This document shows, piece after piece, positions 54,612-64,000 of a stretch of 64,000 bases of DNA. The notes under the pieces were generated by a model, which had not been told where the DNA came from, searched no databases, and saw only the letters and a program-made list of their open reading frames with translations. Numbering within the stretch: position 1 is the stretch's first letter; each line of letters opens with the position of its first letter. The stretch lies in assembly GCA_964016985.1 (NCBI GenBank), contig OZ024830.1:15147033-15211032 (forward strand). The letters run 5' to 3'. This stretch comes from Anodontia alba (taxonomy: Eukaryota; Mollusca; Bivalvia; Lucinida; Lucinidae). The position numbers were made by a program, and so were the translations under genes.

Positions 54612-54883
54612 TACAGTCGACTCTCGTTATCTCAAAATCCAAGGGACTCTATGAAACACTTCGAAATATCCGTACTTCGACATATCAAATTTGCGGCATC
54701 GAGGAAAACAATTAATCGAACAACCACCTTTAACATAATAAATATGTAAATTGACTCCTAAGGAGCAATTTCTCTTTTCCACAATATTTTGTTGCCTGTT
54801 GTAAGGTCTCTGTGTTAAAACTGGGCTTCGAGATAATCGGTTATTCGAGATAAGCGAGGTCGAGATAAAGAGAGTCGATTGTA
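54612..54883. mobile_element. Tc1/mariner (pogo/Tigger)-type MITE
   Basis: CAGTCGACTCTCGTTATCTC at the left and GAGATAAAGAGAGTCGATTG at the right are inverted ends (18 of 20), flanked by TA on both sides. The inside has further TTCGAGATAA phrases. 268 bp without coding capacity. Confidence 0.75.
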
Positions 54884-54899
54884 TTTGTGTTTTACTGTG

Positions 54900-55170
54900 A
54901 TGTGTCACTGCAGAAATGGAAGGCTCTAGAAGGATCGAGCACATATTTGTAATTTTGAGCTGCATCAGAGTTAGGGGCGATGTTTCGATCTAGAAAAACT
55001 AGAATAAGTCTTCGAGTATGCGTTTCTGCTGACCGTTCTAAAGTGGTTCCTCCGTTGCCGTGCTTCTTTGTTCTATGTCTGTTATTGCAACTGTGTCGTT
55101 GTGGCTGTTGTTGTTTGTTTCTCCTCTCTTTTCTCCTTCTTAGGTTCCTTCTAGAATGCTGTATACGTTG
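54900..55170 (+). mobile_element. Possible diverged RT-family 3' tail
   Basis: TTTCTGCTGACCGTTCTAAA, GTGGTTCCTCCGTTGCCGTG and CTTCTTTGTTC follow the family tail order and lie downstream of the decayed RT at 53940. Confidence 0.5.
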
Positions 55171-55210
55171 AGGTAAGGCCTTTCCTGTGTCACTTCATTT
55201 ATATTTTTAT

Positions 55211-55211
<1 letters not shown>

Positions 55212-55243
<32 letters not shown>

Positions 55244-55334
55244 TTGTTTTTTTTTTGTGGGGGGGGGGGGGGGGGGTGTTGTTGTTGTTTTACCTTTATT
55301 TTTTTTTTTGTTCTTTGTTTGTTTTGTTTTTTCT

Positions 55335-55368
<34 letters not shown>
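55212..55368 (+). repeat. T-rich and G-run simple sequence
   Basis: 31 T, TTG units, a run of G (55259-55276), TTG units, then a long T run ending at 55368. Frames over it are compositional. Confidence 0.95.
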
Positions 55369-55812
55369 CTCATATAAGCATGGTACATGACACACTAAAT
55401 ATTCGAAATGATTACTTTGAGCAAATGGTAGACAAAATTTATTCACATGAATTTCCGATAAATTAAGTAAATGCATCTGCTACCACAGCCGCATTTCCGA
55501 AATTAAATACAACGATGCTAAATAATATGTATACTGTCAGTACCAAATATTTGCTTCTTTCTGAAAATCGAAGAAAAAATCATTTATGAAAAAAAAAAAA
55601 AAAATAAATAAAAAATACCAACGTTGATGATTAATAACAAAGTCTATACTTATATTTCTTACATACGGGATGGCAGGTTGGAGGATTGGGGTCTGCGCGC
55701 TCTAAGTGGTTATATATGGAACTGTATCGGCAAGATAGGCGTCCGTTGGACTGGGCTTAGGCTCTCTGGTGGTTTTGTTGTTTTTTCCGTACTAATTATT
55801 TATTCAGTGCTT

Positions 55813-55816
<4 letters not shown>
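55369..55816. other. No recognisable gene
   Basis: 55397-55450 reads RNDYFEQMVDKIYSHEF in one frame, resembling NNYFDQMVDRIY of family N, so a scrap of that RT is possible. Otherwise nothing. Confidence 0.4.
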
Positions 55817-55910
<94 letters not shown>

Positions 55911-55972
55911 TTATATTATTTCTCTCGCTCGCTCTCCACCCCCCCCCCACCCTCTCTCTCTCTCTCTCTCTG
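55817..55972 (+). repeat. Compound microsatellite (AT)n-(GT)n-C-run-(CT)n
   Basis: AT 55817-55871, GT 55872-55909, C-run about 55939-55949, CT about 55951-55972. Confidence 0.95.
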
Positions 55973-57075
55973 TTCTGGCATCACTCTAAAATACTTAAGT
56001 AATGGGTACATATCATTTACTTTTATTGAAGCACAACCTATTAAAAAAACATCTACGTACGACGTACTAATCGCATATGGATAGTTCTTCTAAAATCCCT
56101 TGTTTAAGTTATATCTGTTTTTGTTGAAGCTTTTACAAATGAACTTCTAGATATTTCTAGTCTCAAATGAAGTTAAAGTTAATGTCATCTAGTCTTTTCC
56201 TGGTATTTTATAATCAAAAATACTTATCAAAAGACACCGCCATTAGTTAAATGACGGACAGGTCAAAATTGCTGTTATGCAGTTCACAGGCGATAAAGGT
56301 CTACGGTCATACAAGAAAGCTGTTTAAGGTCTTTATCTCCGCTATATGTCGGTGAGGATGGTATCCTATCCCTTGTAAGAATTATCATCTGCGCCCGCAT
56401 CCTTATAAAGTACTTGGCAAGAGCTGTATTTGGCAGTTTTTGTTTGTTCTGTCGCCAGCTTGTGATTTAGTCCTGAACGTTTACTCAGATTAGTTAGTAG
56501 TTAGTTCGTTAGTTAGTTTCCAAGTTAATTAGGATTGCGCATTTGTATGCAGTGTTAGTGTTAGCTCAGGGATCTCGGTGCGGATAGCCACGCCTATAAC
56601 AAATTAAGCCATTTCGTCATCTATCCTGCATTTCATCAAACCTTGCTACTTACCGTTCAAATGTGGTTATTCTTTTGCAGTTTTGCACGTATTGGTAAAA
56701 CTAATCTTTCTTAGTCGTTTACATAGGATGTCTTATTGTGCGTACATTCGCGTTTCTTTTGTTTGTGGTGTGTTCATTAAATTTAGTTGTCCATGTGTAT
56801 ATTTCAAACTATTTGTAATTTGGATTATGGTCAACAAACTATAAATGATTGGCTCTCAAGCGTCCTCCATCATACATAATAATAGGAACCGTAATCCTAA
56901 ACATCACAGCGACAAATACGTGCAAACAAGCACACAACGAATAAATATCATTTATAATATGACTAAAAATCAGAAACAAATAAAGCAAAATATAAATATA
57001 TTGATACTAGTAGTAATACTTACGGCTGTCAGGATGTAAATGTTCTGCTGAAAATACTTTAAAATGGTATAAGAA

Positions 57076-57078
<3 letters not shown>
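55973..57078. other. No recognisable gene
   Basis: A weak RT-family tail phrase (TACTTACCGTTCAAATGTGG, TTCTTTTGCAGTTTTGC) lies at 56644-56690. Otherwise unique-looking. Confidence 0.4.
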
Positions 57079-57122
<44 letters not shown>

Positions 57123-57140
57123 TGTGTAGGCGTGTGTGTA
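57079..57140 (+). repeat. (GT)n microsatellite
   Basis: About 21 GT units followed by imperfect GTGTGTAGG units. Confidence 0.97.
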
Positions 57141-57239
57141 GTTGCCAGCCACATATATACAGTATTATAAAGGCGACTTACATAAAACTAGAAATGTGTT
57201 TGTAAAACACTATGCCCCCAACTATATGCTTGTCGATAC

Positions 57240-58720
57240 AAAATGCTAAAGTTGAAAAGGAACATAACTCCGACCAAATTTTGATCAGGTCATCTACACC
57301 TTGGTTCCAAACTGCTTGCAAAATCTAACTCAAGTGTGTCCCTAGATATTTTGCTTACAAGATTTTCATTACTCCACCATGAAGACTCTGACAGAAAAGA
57401 AAAAAAAAATACAACGAATTATCTGGCAGTATTTATTCAAATGTTAATCAGGTCATCTACTTCTCACTAACAATCTATTCACTAGGTTCCAAGCTCTAGC
57501 TTTAATAGTTTTTGAGATATTGTGCTGACAAGATTTCATCCATATATTATCTATGGGCCATAACTCAGGAAAGACAAGAAAAAAGCATGTGTCAGATATT
57601 TTTTCATAGGAAATACATATATGAAATTTCAAAACTCTAGAATGCACAGTTCAAAAGTTAGGCTATGCATCAATGTGTACAATGTAAAAAATGACAAGGA
57701 CCATAATTCAAGAAGTGTTTTTTTTAGAATTTATTCAAAAGTTTATCAGGTTATCTACTCGTCGCTACCAATCTATTCCTCAAATTTCAAGGCTCTAGTT
57801 TTAATAGTTTTTTAGATATTTTGCTGACAGGATTTCATCTATATTTTTCAAAGGGCCATAACTCAGGAAAGGCATAATCCTGATAAGAAAAATACATATC
57901 AGCTATTTGTTCATGAAGAATCCAAATATGAAAGTTAAAAAACCCAAGCATGCACAGTTCAAAATTATGCTAAGCATCAAAAAGTGTGCAATGTAAAAAT
58001 GCCCAGAAATGACAAAGTGACGTAACTCAAGAAGTTCTTGTCAGAATTCTTTCAAAAGTTTATTAGGTTATCTGCTTTTTGCTACCAATCTATTCTTCAG
58101 ATGTCAAGGCTCTAGCTTTAATAGGTTTTAAAATATTTTGCTGACCAGATTTCATCCATATGTTTTCAAAGGACCATAACTCAGAAAGGGGCACATTCCT
58201 GACAAGAAAAACAAATACGTGTCAGCTATTTTTCATGAAAAATCAAAATATGAAATTTCAAAACCGTAGCATGCACAGTTCAAAATGTATGCTGTGGATC
58301 AAAAAAGGTGTCGTAAAAATGCCCAAGATGACAAAGGGTCATAACTCAAGAAGTATTTGTCAGAATTTATTCAAAAGTTAATCAGGTTATCTACTCATTG
58401 CTACCAATCTATTCCTAAAATTGCAAGGCTCTAGCTTCAATAGTTTTTTTTAGATATTTTGCTGACAAGATTTCATCTATATTTTTTCATTGGGCTATAA
58501 CTCAGGAAAGGGCCATAAACCTGATAAGAAAAAAATACGCGTTAGCTATTTTTTTCATGATAAATTCAAATATGAAATTTCAAAACCCTAGCAAGCACAG
58601 TTCAAAATTTATGCTATGCATCAAAAAGGAGCAATGTAAAAAATGCCCACATTAACAAAGGGCCATAACTCAAGAAGTATTTGTAAGAATTTATTCAAAA
58701 ATTAATCTGGGGAGTATAGT
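57240..58720 (+). repeat. Tandem array, two alternating ~157-bp half-units, plus orientation
   Basis: GGCCATAACTCAGGAAAGG and GGCCATAACTCAAGAAGTAT versions alternate about every 150-165 bp (near 57549, 57698, 57853, 58019, 58171, 58336, 58493, 58660). Shared phrases are CAAGGCTCTAGCTTTAATAG, GATATTTTGCTGACAAGATT and CATGCACAGTTCAAAA. Non-coding. Confidence 0.9.
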
Positions 58721-59150
58721 GATTTAGCCATTTTCGCTTACATGATGTGTTTACATTTACTCATCTACAAGGTAACACAGTAGGCCCTGATCAGACCTCA
58801 AAGATGCATAGGCTCGTTTAATGTTAGTTTTATCTGCCGTTCGCATGTATCTTTGTTTAAAATTTGTCATAAGCATTGTATTCTTCTTGAGCTGTTTAGA
58901 TCGGAAGTCAAGGCTGAGGAGGTGATTTGTTGCGGTACTTCTGCTCTTGTGAAATGTATTATTTATTATGTCTTTCAGGGCGTGTTGCTTCTGTGGTGTT
59001 CGTCCTTTCGTCCGTCCGTCCGTCCGTTCGTCATGCTTTTGAATGCATAGCATAAATTTAGAACCGTGCGTGCTACTGTTTTGTAATTTCTTATATGGAT
59101 TCCTCATGAAAAAATAGCTCACATATTTTTTTCTCGACAGGATAATGCCC
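58721..59150. other. Spacer between opposed arrays
   Basis: Contains a GATCAGACC scrap (58786) and a short (CGTC)n run (59003-59032, GTCCGTCCGTCCGTCCG). No gene. Confidence 0.45.
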
Positions 59151-61070
59151 CTTTCCTGAGTTATGGTCCTTTGAAAAAATAAGGATGCAATCTTGTCAGC
59201 CAAATATCTCAAAACCTATTAAAGCTAGAATCTTGAATCTTCATGAATAGACTGGTAGTGATGAGTAATCGACCTGATTAACTTTTGAAAAAATTCTGAA
59301 AAATACTTCATGAGTTATGGCCCTTTGTAATTTTGGACATCTTTACCTTGTCAGCAGAATATCTCAAAATTGTTGGAGCTAGAGCCTTGAAACTTGGCGA
59401 ATTGATTGGTAATGATTAGATGATTAACTTTTGAATAAATTATGAAAAAAATGTTTCATGAGTTATGGCCCTCTGTAAATTTGGGCATTTTCCCATTGTT
59501 AGCAAAATATTTCAAAAACTACTAAAGCTAGACCTTGAAACTTGATGAACAGATTGGTATTGATGAGTGAGTAGATGACCTGATTAACTTTTGAATAAAT
59601 TATAATAAAAAAAACTTCATAAGTTATGGCCCTTTGTAATTTTGGGCATTTTTACCTTGTCAGCAAAATATCTCAGAAACTGCTGGAGCTAGAGCCTTGA
59701 AACTTAGTGAATAGATTGGTAATAAGTAGATGACCTGATTAACTTTAGAGTAAATTTAAAAAAAAAACATATTTCATGAATTATGACCCTTTTTATATTT
59801 GAGCATTTTTCCGTTGTCAGCAAAATATCTCAAAAACTATTAAAGCTAGAGCCCTGAATTTTGATGAATAATTTGGTATTTATGAGTAGATGGCCTGATT
59901 AACTTTTGAATAAACTCTGAGAAATACTTCATGAGTTATGGCCCTTTGTAAGTTTGGGCATTTTACGTTGTCAGCAAAATATCTCAAAAATTGTTGGAGC
60001 TAGACTTTCGAAACTTCGTGAATTGATTGGTAATGATAAGAAGATGATCTGATTAACTTTTGAGTAAATTTTCAAAAATATTTCATGAGTAATGACCCTT
60101 TGAAAATTTTGGCATTTTTCCCTTGTCAGCAAAATATCTAAAAAAAAAAAAACATTAAAATATGTGCCCTGAAACTTGATGAATAGTTTGGTAATGATGA
60201 GTAGATGGTCTGATTCAATTTTGAATAAATTCTAAAAAATACTTCATGAGTTATGGCCTTTTGTTATTTTGGGCATTTTACCTTGTCATTAAAATATCTC
60301 AAAATCTGTAAGAGCTAGAGCCTTGAAACTTGGTGTATTGATTGGTAATGATAAGTAGATGATCTGATTAACTTTCGAATAAATTTTGGATAATATTTCA
60401 TGAGTAATGGCACTTTGTAACTTTTGTCATTTTTCCCTTGTCAGCGAAATATCTCAATAACTTTTGAAGCTAGAGCCTTGGAACTTTATGAATAGATTGG
60501 CAGTGATAAGTAGATGACCTCATTTACTTTTGAATAAATTCTAAAAACAAGCTTCAGGAGCTACGTCCCTTTGTAATTTTTGGCATTTTAACCTTGTCAG
60601 TAAAATATCTCAAAAACTGTTGGAGCTAGAGCTTTGACATTTGGTGAATTGATTGGTAATGATAAGCAGATGACCATATTAACTTTTGAATAAATTCTGA
60701 AAACTACTTATGAGTTATGGCCCTTTGTAGATTGGGCCATTTTTACCTTGTATTATATTTTTCACATCATTTATAGTTTAGAATCATATATGCTAATGTT
60801 TTGAAATTTCACACATGGCTCCCTCATGAAAAAATAGGTGACCCGTATTTTGTTCTTATCCGAATTATCTCCCATTTTAGAGTTATTTACCTTTTAATGA
60901 AATAACATTGAAATCTCGATAGCAAGATATCTCAAAAAATATTTGGGCTAGAGCCTTGATTTTTAGTATACTGATTGGTACTAAGAAGGAGATAGATCAC
61001 TTGATTAAATTTTGAACCAGTTAAATGAAATGGTGTTGGAGTTATGGCCCTTTGCAATTTCTGGCCATTT
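59151..61070 (-). repeat. Tandem array of the same family, minus orientation, ~153-bp unit, about 12 copies
   Basis: TGAGTTATGGCCCTTTGTAA (inverse of the GGCCATAACTC phrase), CAGCAAAATATCTCAAAAAC, GGAGCTAGAGCCTTGAAACT and AGTAGATGACCTGATTAACT recur near 59158, 59311, 59460, 59617, 59780, 59935, 60090, 60248, 60402, 60557, 60715 and 61040. Non-coding. Confidence 0.9.
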
Positions 61071-61445
61071 AATGTTGTTGCTTTATTGTGTATAGCATAA
61101 GTTTAGAACCATGTATGCTAATGTTTTAAAATTTCATATATGGATTTCTATTGAAAAAAAAAAAAAACAACAAAAAAAAACAGGTGACCCGTATTTTTTT
61201 CTTATCCGAATTATCTCCATTTTTAAAGTTATTTCCCTTCTAATAAAATAATATTGAAATCTTGTATATTTGTACTGTAGTTACGTCATGGGCAAGCAGT
61301 GTTGGAGTCAAGCAGTGTTAGAGCCAGGCAGTTGGGGGCATAGTGTTTAACAAACACCAGCTCTAGTTTCTATTATCGTGTGAATATTATCATATTTTGT
61401 TTAAATCTTTAGAAATAATTTATTAAACCTTTTACTTATTATGTT
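61071..61445. other. Array edge and unique sequence
   Basis: TTTAGAACCATGTATGCTAA and GACCCGTATTTTTTTCTTAT repeat similar phrases at 60780-60860, so the array edge is duplicated here. GGCAGTTGGGGGCATAGTGT near 61327 mirrors the inverted CACTATGCCCCCAACT at 57209. Confidence 0.55.
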
Positions 61446-61660
61446 TGTTTGTGTTGAGGTTTTACGGCCCAGTCAACCCAATGGGGTCATGTCGAGCGCG
61501 GTCAGTTTACCTAACCACACTTTACTGGGCAGGCTTAGTCCTCTACGCGGTTAACCAATATTGTGCACATTCTTTCGCCAGAAACTGACAACTGCCCTTC
61601 TTGAATCAGCGGAAGGGAGGGAATGACCGTAGAAAATATTTCATGATCAATCTCCACTTA
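61446..61660 (+). repeat. Dispersed repeat shared with 10495-10665
   Basis: GTTGAGGTTTTACGGCCCAG, GTCATGTCGAGCGCGGTC, CCAGAAACTGACAACTGCCC and GAAGGGAGGGAATGACCGTA. This copy is longer at the left. I recall it as a common mollusc repeat. Confidence 0.8.
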
Positions 61661-61804
61661 TAAATCACACACTGTAAGTTTACTGAGCCTATCTATAGGC
61701 AAGCATATTTAAGAGGTTCCCAACTTGAAAACTTGAACTTAAACCTGCAAATTTTTTAAAAAGACATTATTTGGATACAATTTGAATTAAAGTCTCAAGC
61801 ATTT

Positions 61805-61882
61805 TTTCTTTGAAACCTAAGAAAACTTATAACGACTTTTTATCAGATGAAAATTAGCTATGTTTTCTTAGGTTTCAAAGGA
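61805..61882. repeat. Inverted repeat, ~20-bp arms
   Basis: CTTTGAAACCTAAGAAAAC and GTTTTCTTAGGTTTCAAAG are perfect inverted arms separated by about 38 bp. Confidence 0.85.
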
Positions 61883-62040
61883 AACGGGTTGGACATTTTC
61901 ATTCAAATTGTACCCGAACAATCACTTAAGCTTAAGATTGATATGTATATGAAACGAAACATGTACTTCTACAGTTTGGTCATGTTCTTGAAAATGACGT
62001 ATGACAATTGCTTAACGCTTAGCATGTTGATTATATTTTC

Positions 62041-62194
62041 AGCAGACGACATTTTGAAATATGTTTATGTTTTCCCCAGAAAACAGGCTTTGACTTTTCA
62101 TGCAATTTTTCTCCTCAGGAGACAATTTGCATGAAATGCCAAAAGGCGGATTTCTGTGAAACATAAGAAAAACAATCGTCTATTTGTCGTCTGC
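62041..62194. mobile_element. Foldback element, GCAGACGAC family
   Basis: Left arm GCAGACGACATTTTGAAATA, then TTATGTTTTCCCCAGAAAAC and TTTCATGCAATTTTTCTCCT; right arm GGAGACAATTTGCATGAAAT, then TCTGTGAAACATAAGAAAAA and GTCGTCTGCC. Arms of about 75-80 bp meet almost without a spacer at about 62118. No coding capacity. Confidence 0.75.
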
Positions 62195-62199
62195 CAAGA

Positions 62200-62660
62200 G
62201 AGTAGTCAGTGTTAAATCGTGAAATGTCTCTTGCAGCACGCATAAAATATCCCACGAAACTTCTTAAATCCCCGTTATTATGCCATAAATGACAATAAGG
62301 CAGCCGCATTTACATCACTGCCTAATATATTCATAGCTTCCTTCATCTAAATTTCAAATTGTTTCCCGGATAGTGCTGATATGTTGTAGTTTTGTATACT
62401 TGAATGCCTTTATAAGAACTAACGTGTTTGGCTTTATCGTAATAGAAAACCGTTCTCAGATTTCGACTATTGAAAAAACTATAACAAACCACGATACTGC
62501 TACAAACATTCAAATTAATAAGATTTGCTTACCTGTAAATTGTTTTGCCTTTTAAACTAAGGACCGTAGTCGGTCTCCATTTCTGATTTCTAATTCAGGT
62601 TTCTTATTTTGCTTTGGTAATCCTATATGGAGATATGGTAATGTTTGTTTGTTGTTTATC
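62200..62660. other. No recognisable feature
   Basis: Unique-looking sequence with a 60-codon frame lacking motifs. Confidence 0.4.
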
Positions 62661-62664
62661 TTTT

Positions 62665-62700
<36 letters not shown>

Positions 62701-62789
62701 TTTGTTGTTTTTCTTTTTGTTTGTTTGTTTCGGGTTTTTTTTTTTTTGTTTTTTTGTTGTTGTTTTTTTTTGTTTTATATATATATATG
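62661..62789 (+). repeat. (TTG)n and T-rich simple sequence ending in (AT)n
   Basis: About 12 TTG units, then T runs with G, then TATATATATAT. Confidence 0.95.
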
Positions 62790-63575
62790 TTGAGAGTTAA
62801 TCATTAACAGTGCAAATAATTTGTTTACCCGAGCCTTTCGCCATCTTGAGAGGTTTTCTATTTAAAAAAAATGACATAAAAATGTAAAATTTACAAATTC
62901 GGGGAACCGCCGTGACGTCACGAATATCGGCGCCTACCGAAAAAGCAGAGGTAATCCAAATACTTGACTACGGTGTAAATAGATCGTTAGTAGCCATTAC
63001 TGGTAATGGGTGCTCGCTAAAACAAATCTTGTCCTCGATAAAAATCATGATTTACTGTCGATTCTGATTTGTTTACATTGAAATTATCATTTTATTTTCT
63101 CTAAATTATCACTGTCAGTATCATTGATACATTACCTATTTTTCTAGCGCCTGACGAGGCGTTTGCTGGGAAATCTTCCGTCTTATAAATGTTTGATATC
63201 CACACAAAGATAAAATAATTGGAACATATATAGAAATAAAACAAGTTCGTGTTATTATAAATACCAAATGTGTTATTGATTTTACACCTATCTTGTAGAC
63301 CATTATAAAAAAATTTACGTACATTGGCTCAGAGCATTGATTACCCTACTCAGACTACTCTCAAAGTCTGAACATTGAGATGCAAAATGACAATTGCATA
63401 CTAGGGTCCGCGACTGGTCGTTAGCTTAAAAACAAATCTAAGTGAGTATTCACCTCTCAGCTTTATAATCTACTATTTTACTATAGATTTTTTGGGGAAA
63501 CAAAAATATGTAGATAGCATAGAATTTTTATTGAAAAACTTCTACTTTACCAGTCCTAGTTCAATGCTGATGTTG
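62790..63575. other. No recognisable gene
   Basis: Unique-looking. A 62-codon antisense frame at 63136-63324 has no motif. Confidence 0.4.
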
Positions 63576-63579
63576 AATT

Positions 63580-64000
63580 AAATTGTTCACCCAATCAACA
63601 TTCCTCCCAAGATACTAAACTAAACACACTGTCTGGTGTTGAACTTAACAACTTTTGCCAATCAACATTCCTCCAAAGATTTCAAATTCAGCCGACACAC
63701 CTACCAAACTGAACACACCAACCGGTGTTGAACTTTAGCCAATCACTATATATACTCGTATATTCCTCCCATGATACCAAAGTCAGCTGGCACATCTACC
63801 AAACTAAACACACTGGCTTGTTTTGAATTTATCTCATTTAACCGATTAACATTCCTCCAAAAATACCTAATTCAGCCGATACACCTATCAGACTAAACAC
63901 ATCAGCCGGTGTTGAACTTAACCATTTTAGCCCATTGCCATTCTTCCCAGGATAAAAAAAAAAGAAACTCATCCGACATACCTACTGAACTAAACACACC
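63580..64000 (+). repeat. Minisatellite, ~90-bp unit, running off the window edge
   Basis: CCAATCAACATTCCTCCCAA, TTCAGCCGACACACCTACCA, AACTAAACACACTGGC and GGTGTTGAACTTAACC recur with starts near 63597, 63664, 63760, 63849 and 63940. The first unit is shortened. Confidence 0.85.

Noticed and set aside
55207..55476. Lys-rich and Phe-rich frames on both strands
   Set aside because: Both are products of the T/G simple-sequence tract.
57240..61070. Regularly spaced repeats as a CRISPR array
   Set aside because: Units are about 155 bp, degenerate and contiguous with no unique spacers, in eukaryotic-type DNA.

Overview
The window looks like gene-poor nuclear DNA from a mollusc, most likely a heterodont bivalve. 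It is A+T-rich, full of poly-T/poly-A runs and microsatellites, and packed with short interspersed repeats that I recall as common in clam and mussel genomes: the CCCATTTATGCC and CCCTTGTCCT inverted-repeat elements, arrays carrying a 'ggccataactc' phrase, and a palindrome around a GATCAG..TGCGC core. The organism is inferred from recalled repeat families, not from a host gene. I found no convincing host protein-coding gene in 64 kb. Nearly all recognisable coding sequence belongs to decayed retroelements.

Retroelements. (1) About ten fragments of one Penelope-like reverse transcriptase (RT) family, called here family N: 245-895(-), 7830-9090, 12346-13606, 20495-22640, 23625-24060(-), 29715-29980(-), 36845-37395, 42225-42838, 49230-50735 and 53940-54590. 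It has no C-terminal endonuclease, and I tentatively place it with the Naiad clade, whose clam members are reported to encode selenoproteins. Three divergent copies share an in-frame TGA at the same codon, and most better-preserved 3' ends carry a SECIS-like hairpin around the stop codon. (2) A second Penelope-like lineage with a C-terminal GIY-YIG endonuclease at 19010-19825 and an RT fragment at 20205-20494, in permuted (tandem-like) order. (3) A third related RT lineage at 30825-31300(+) and 41628-42222(-). (4) A degenerate jockey/CR1/L2-type LINE at 39925-44940(-), with an apurinic-type endonuclease, an RT split by nested insertions, and a 2A-like GDVERNPGP motif just before the endonuclease.

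Non-autonomous elements and repeats. The window holds a tRNA-derived SINE with 5-bp target duplications inside the LINE, a cluster of A-box-bearing tRNA-like repeats (23.4-24.5 kb), piggyBac-type MITEs flanked by TTAA, a pogo/Tigger-type MITE, several foldback elements, and a widespread family built round a near-perfect palindrome (TTGTGGGTACTC..GAGTACCCACAA). Tandem arrays lie at 4.66-5.52, 32.9-33.3, 34.2-35.0, 35.2-36.3, 36.35-36.77, 57.24-58.72, 59.15-61.07 and 63.58-64.0 kb.

Layout: 0-9 kb, family N fragments, a 48-bp minisatellite and hairpin MITEs; 9-18 kb, one family N copy and many palindrome-core elements; 18-24.5 kb, nested Penelope-like elements; 24.5-34 kb, mostly unique sequence with MITEs; 34-37.4 kb, a satellite sandwich ending in a family N tail; 37.4-40 kb, A/T-rich and foldback sequence; 40-45 kb, the LINE with its insertions; 45-57 kb, decayed RT copies, MITEs and microsatellites; 57-61 kb, two opposed arrays of one repeat family; 61-64 kb, foldback elements and a terminal minisatellite. 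The fragments record repeated nesting, 5' truncation and template switching rather than any cooperating set of genes.
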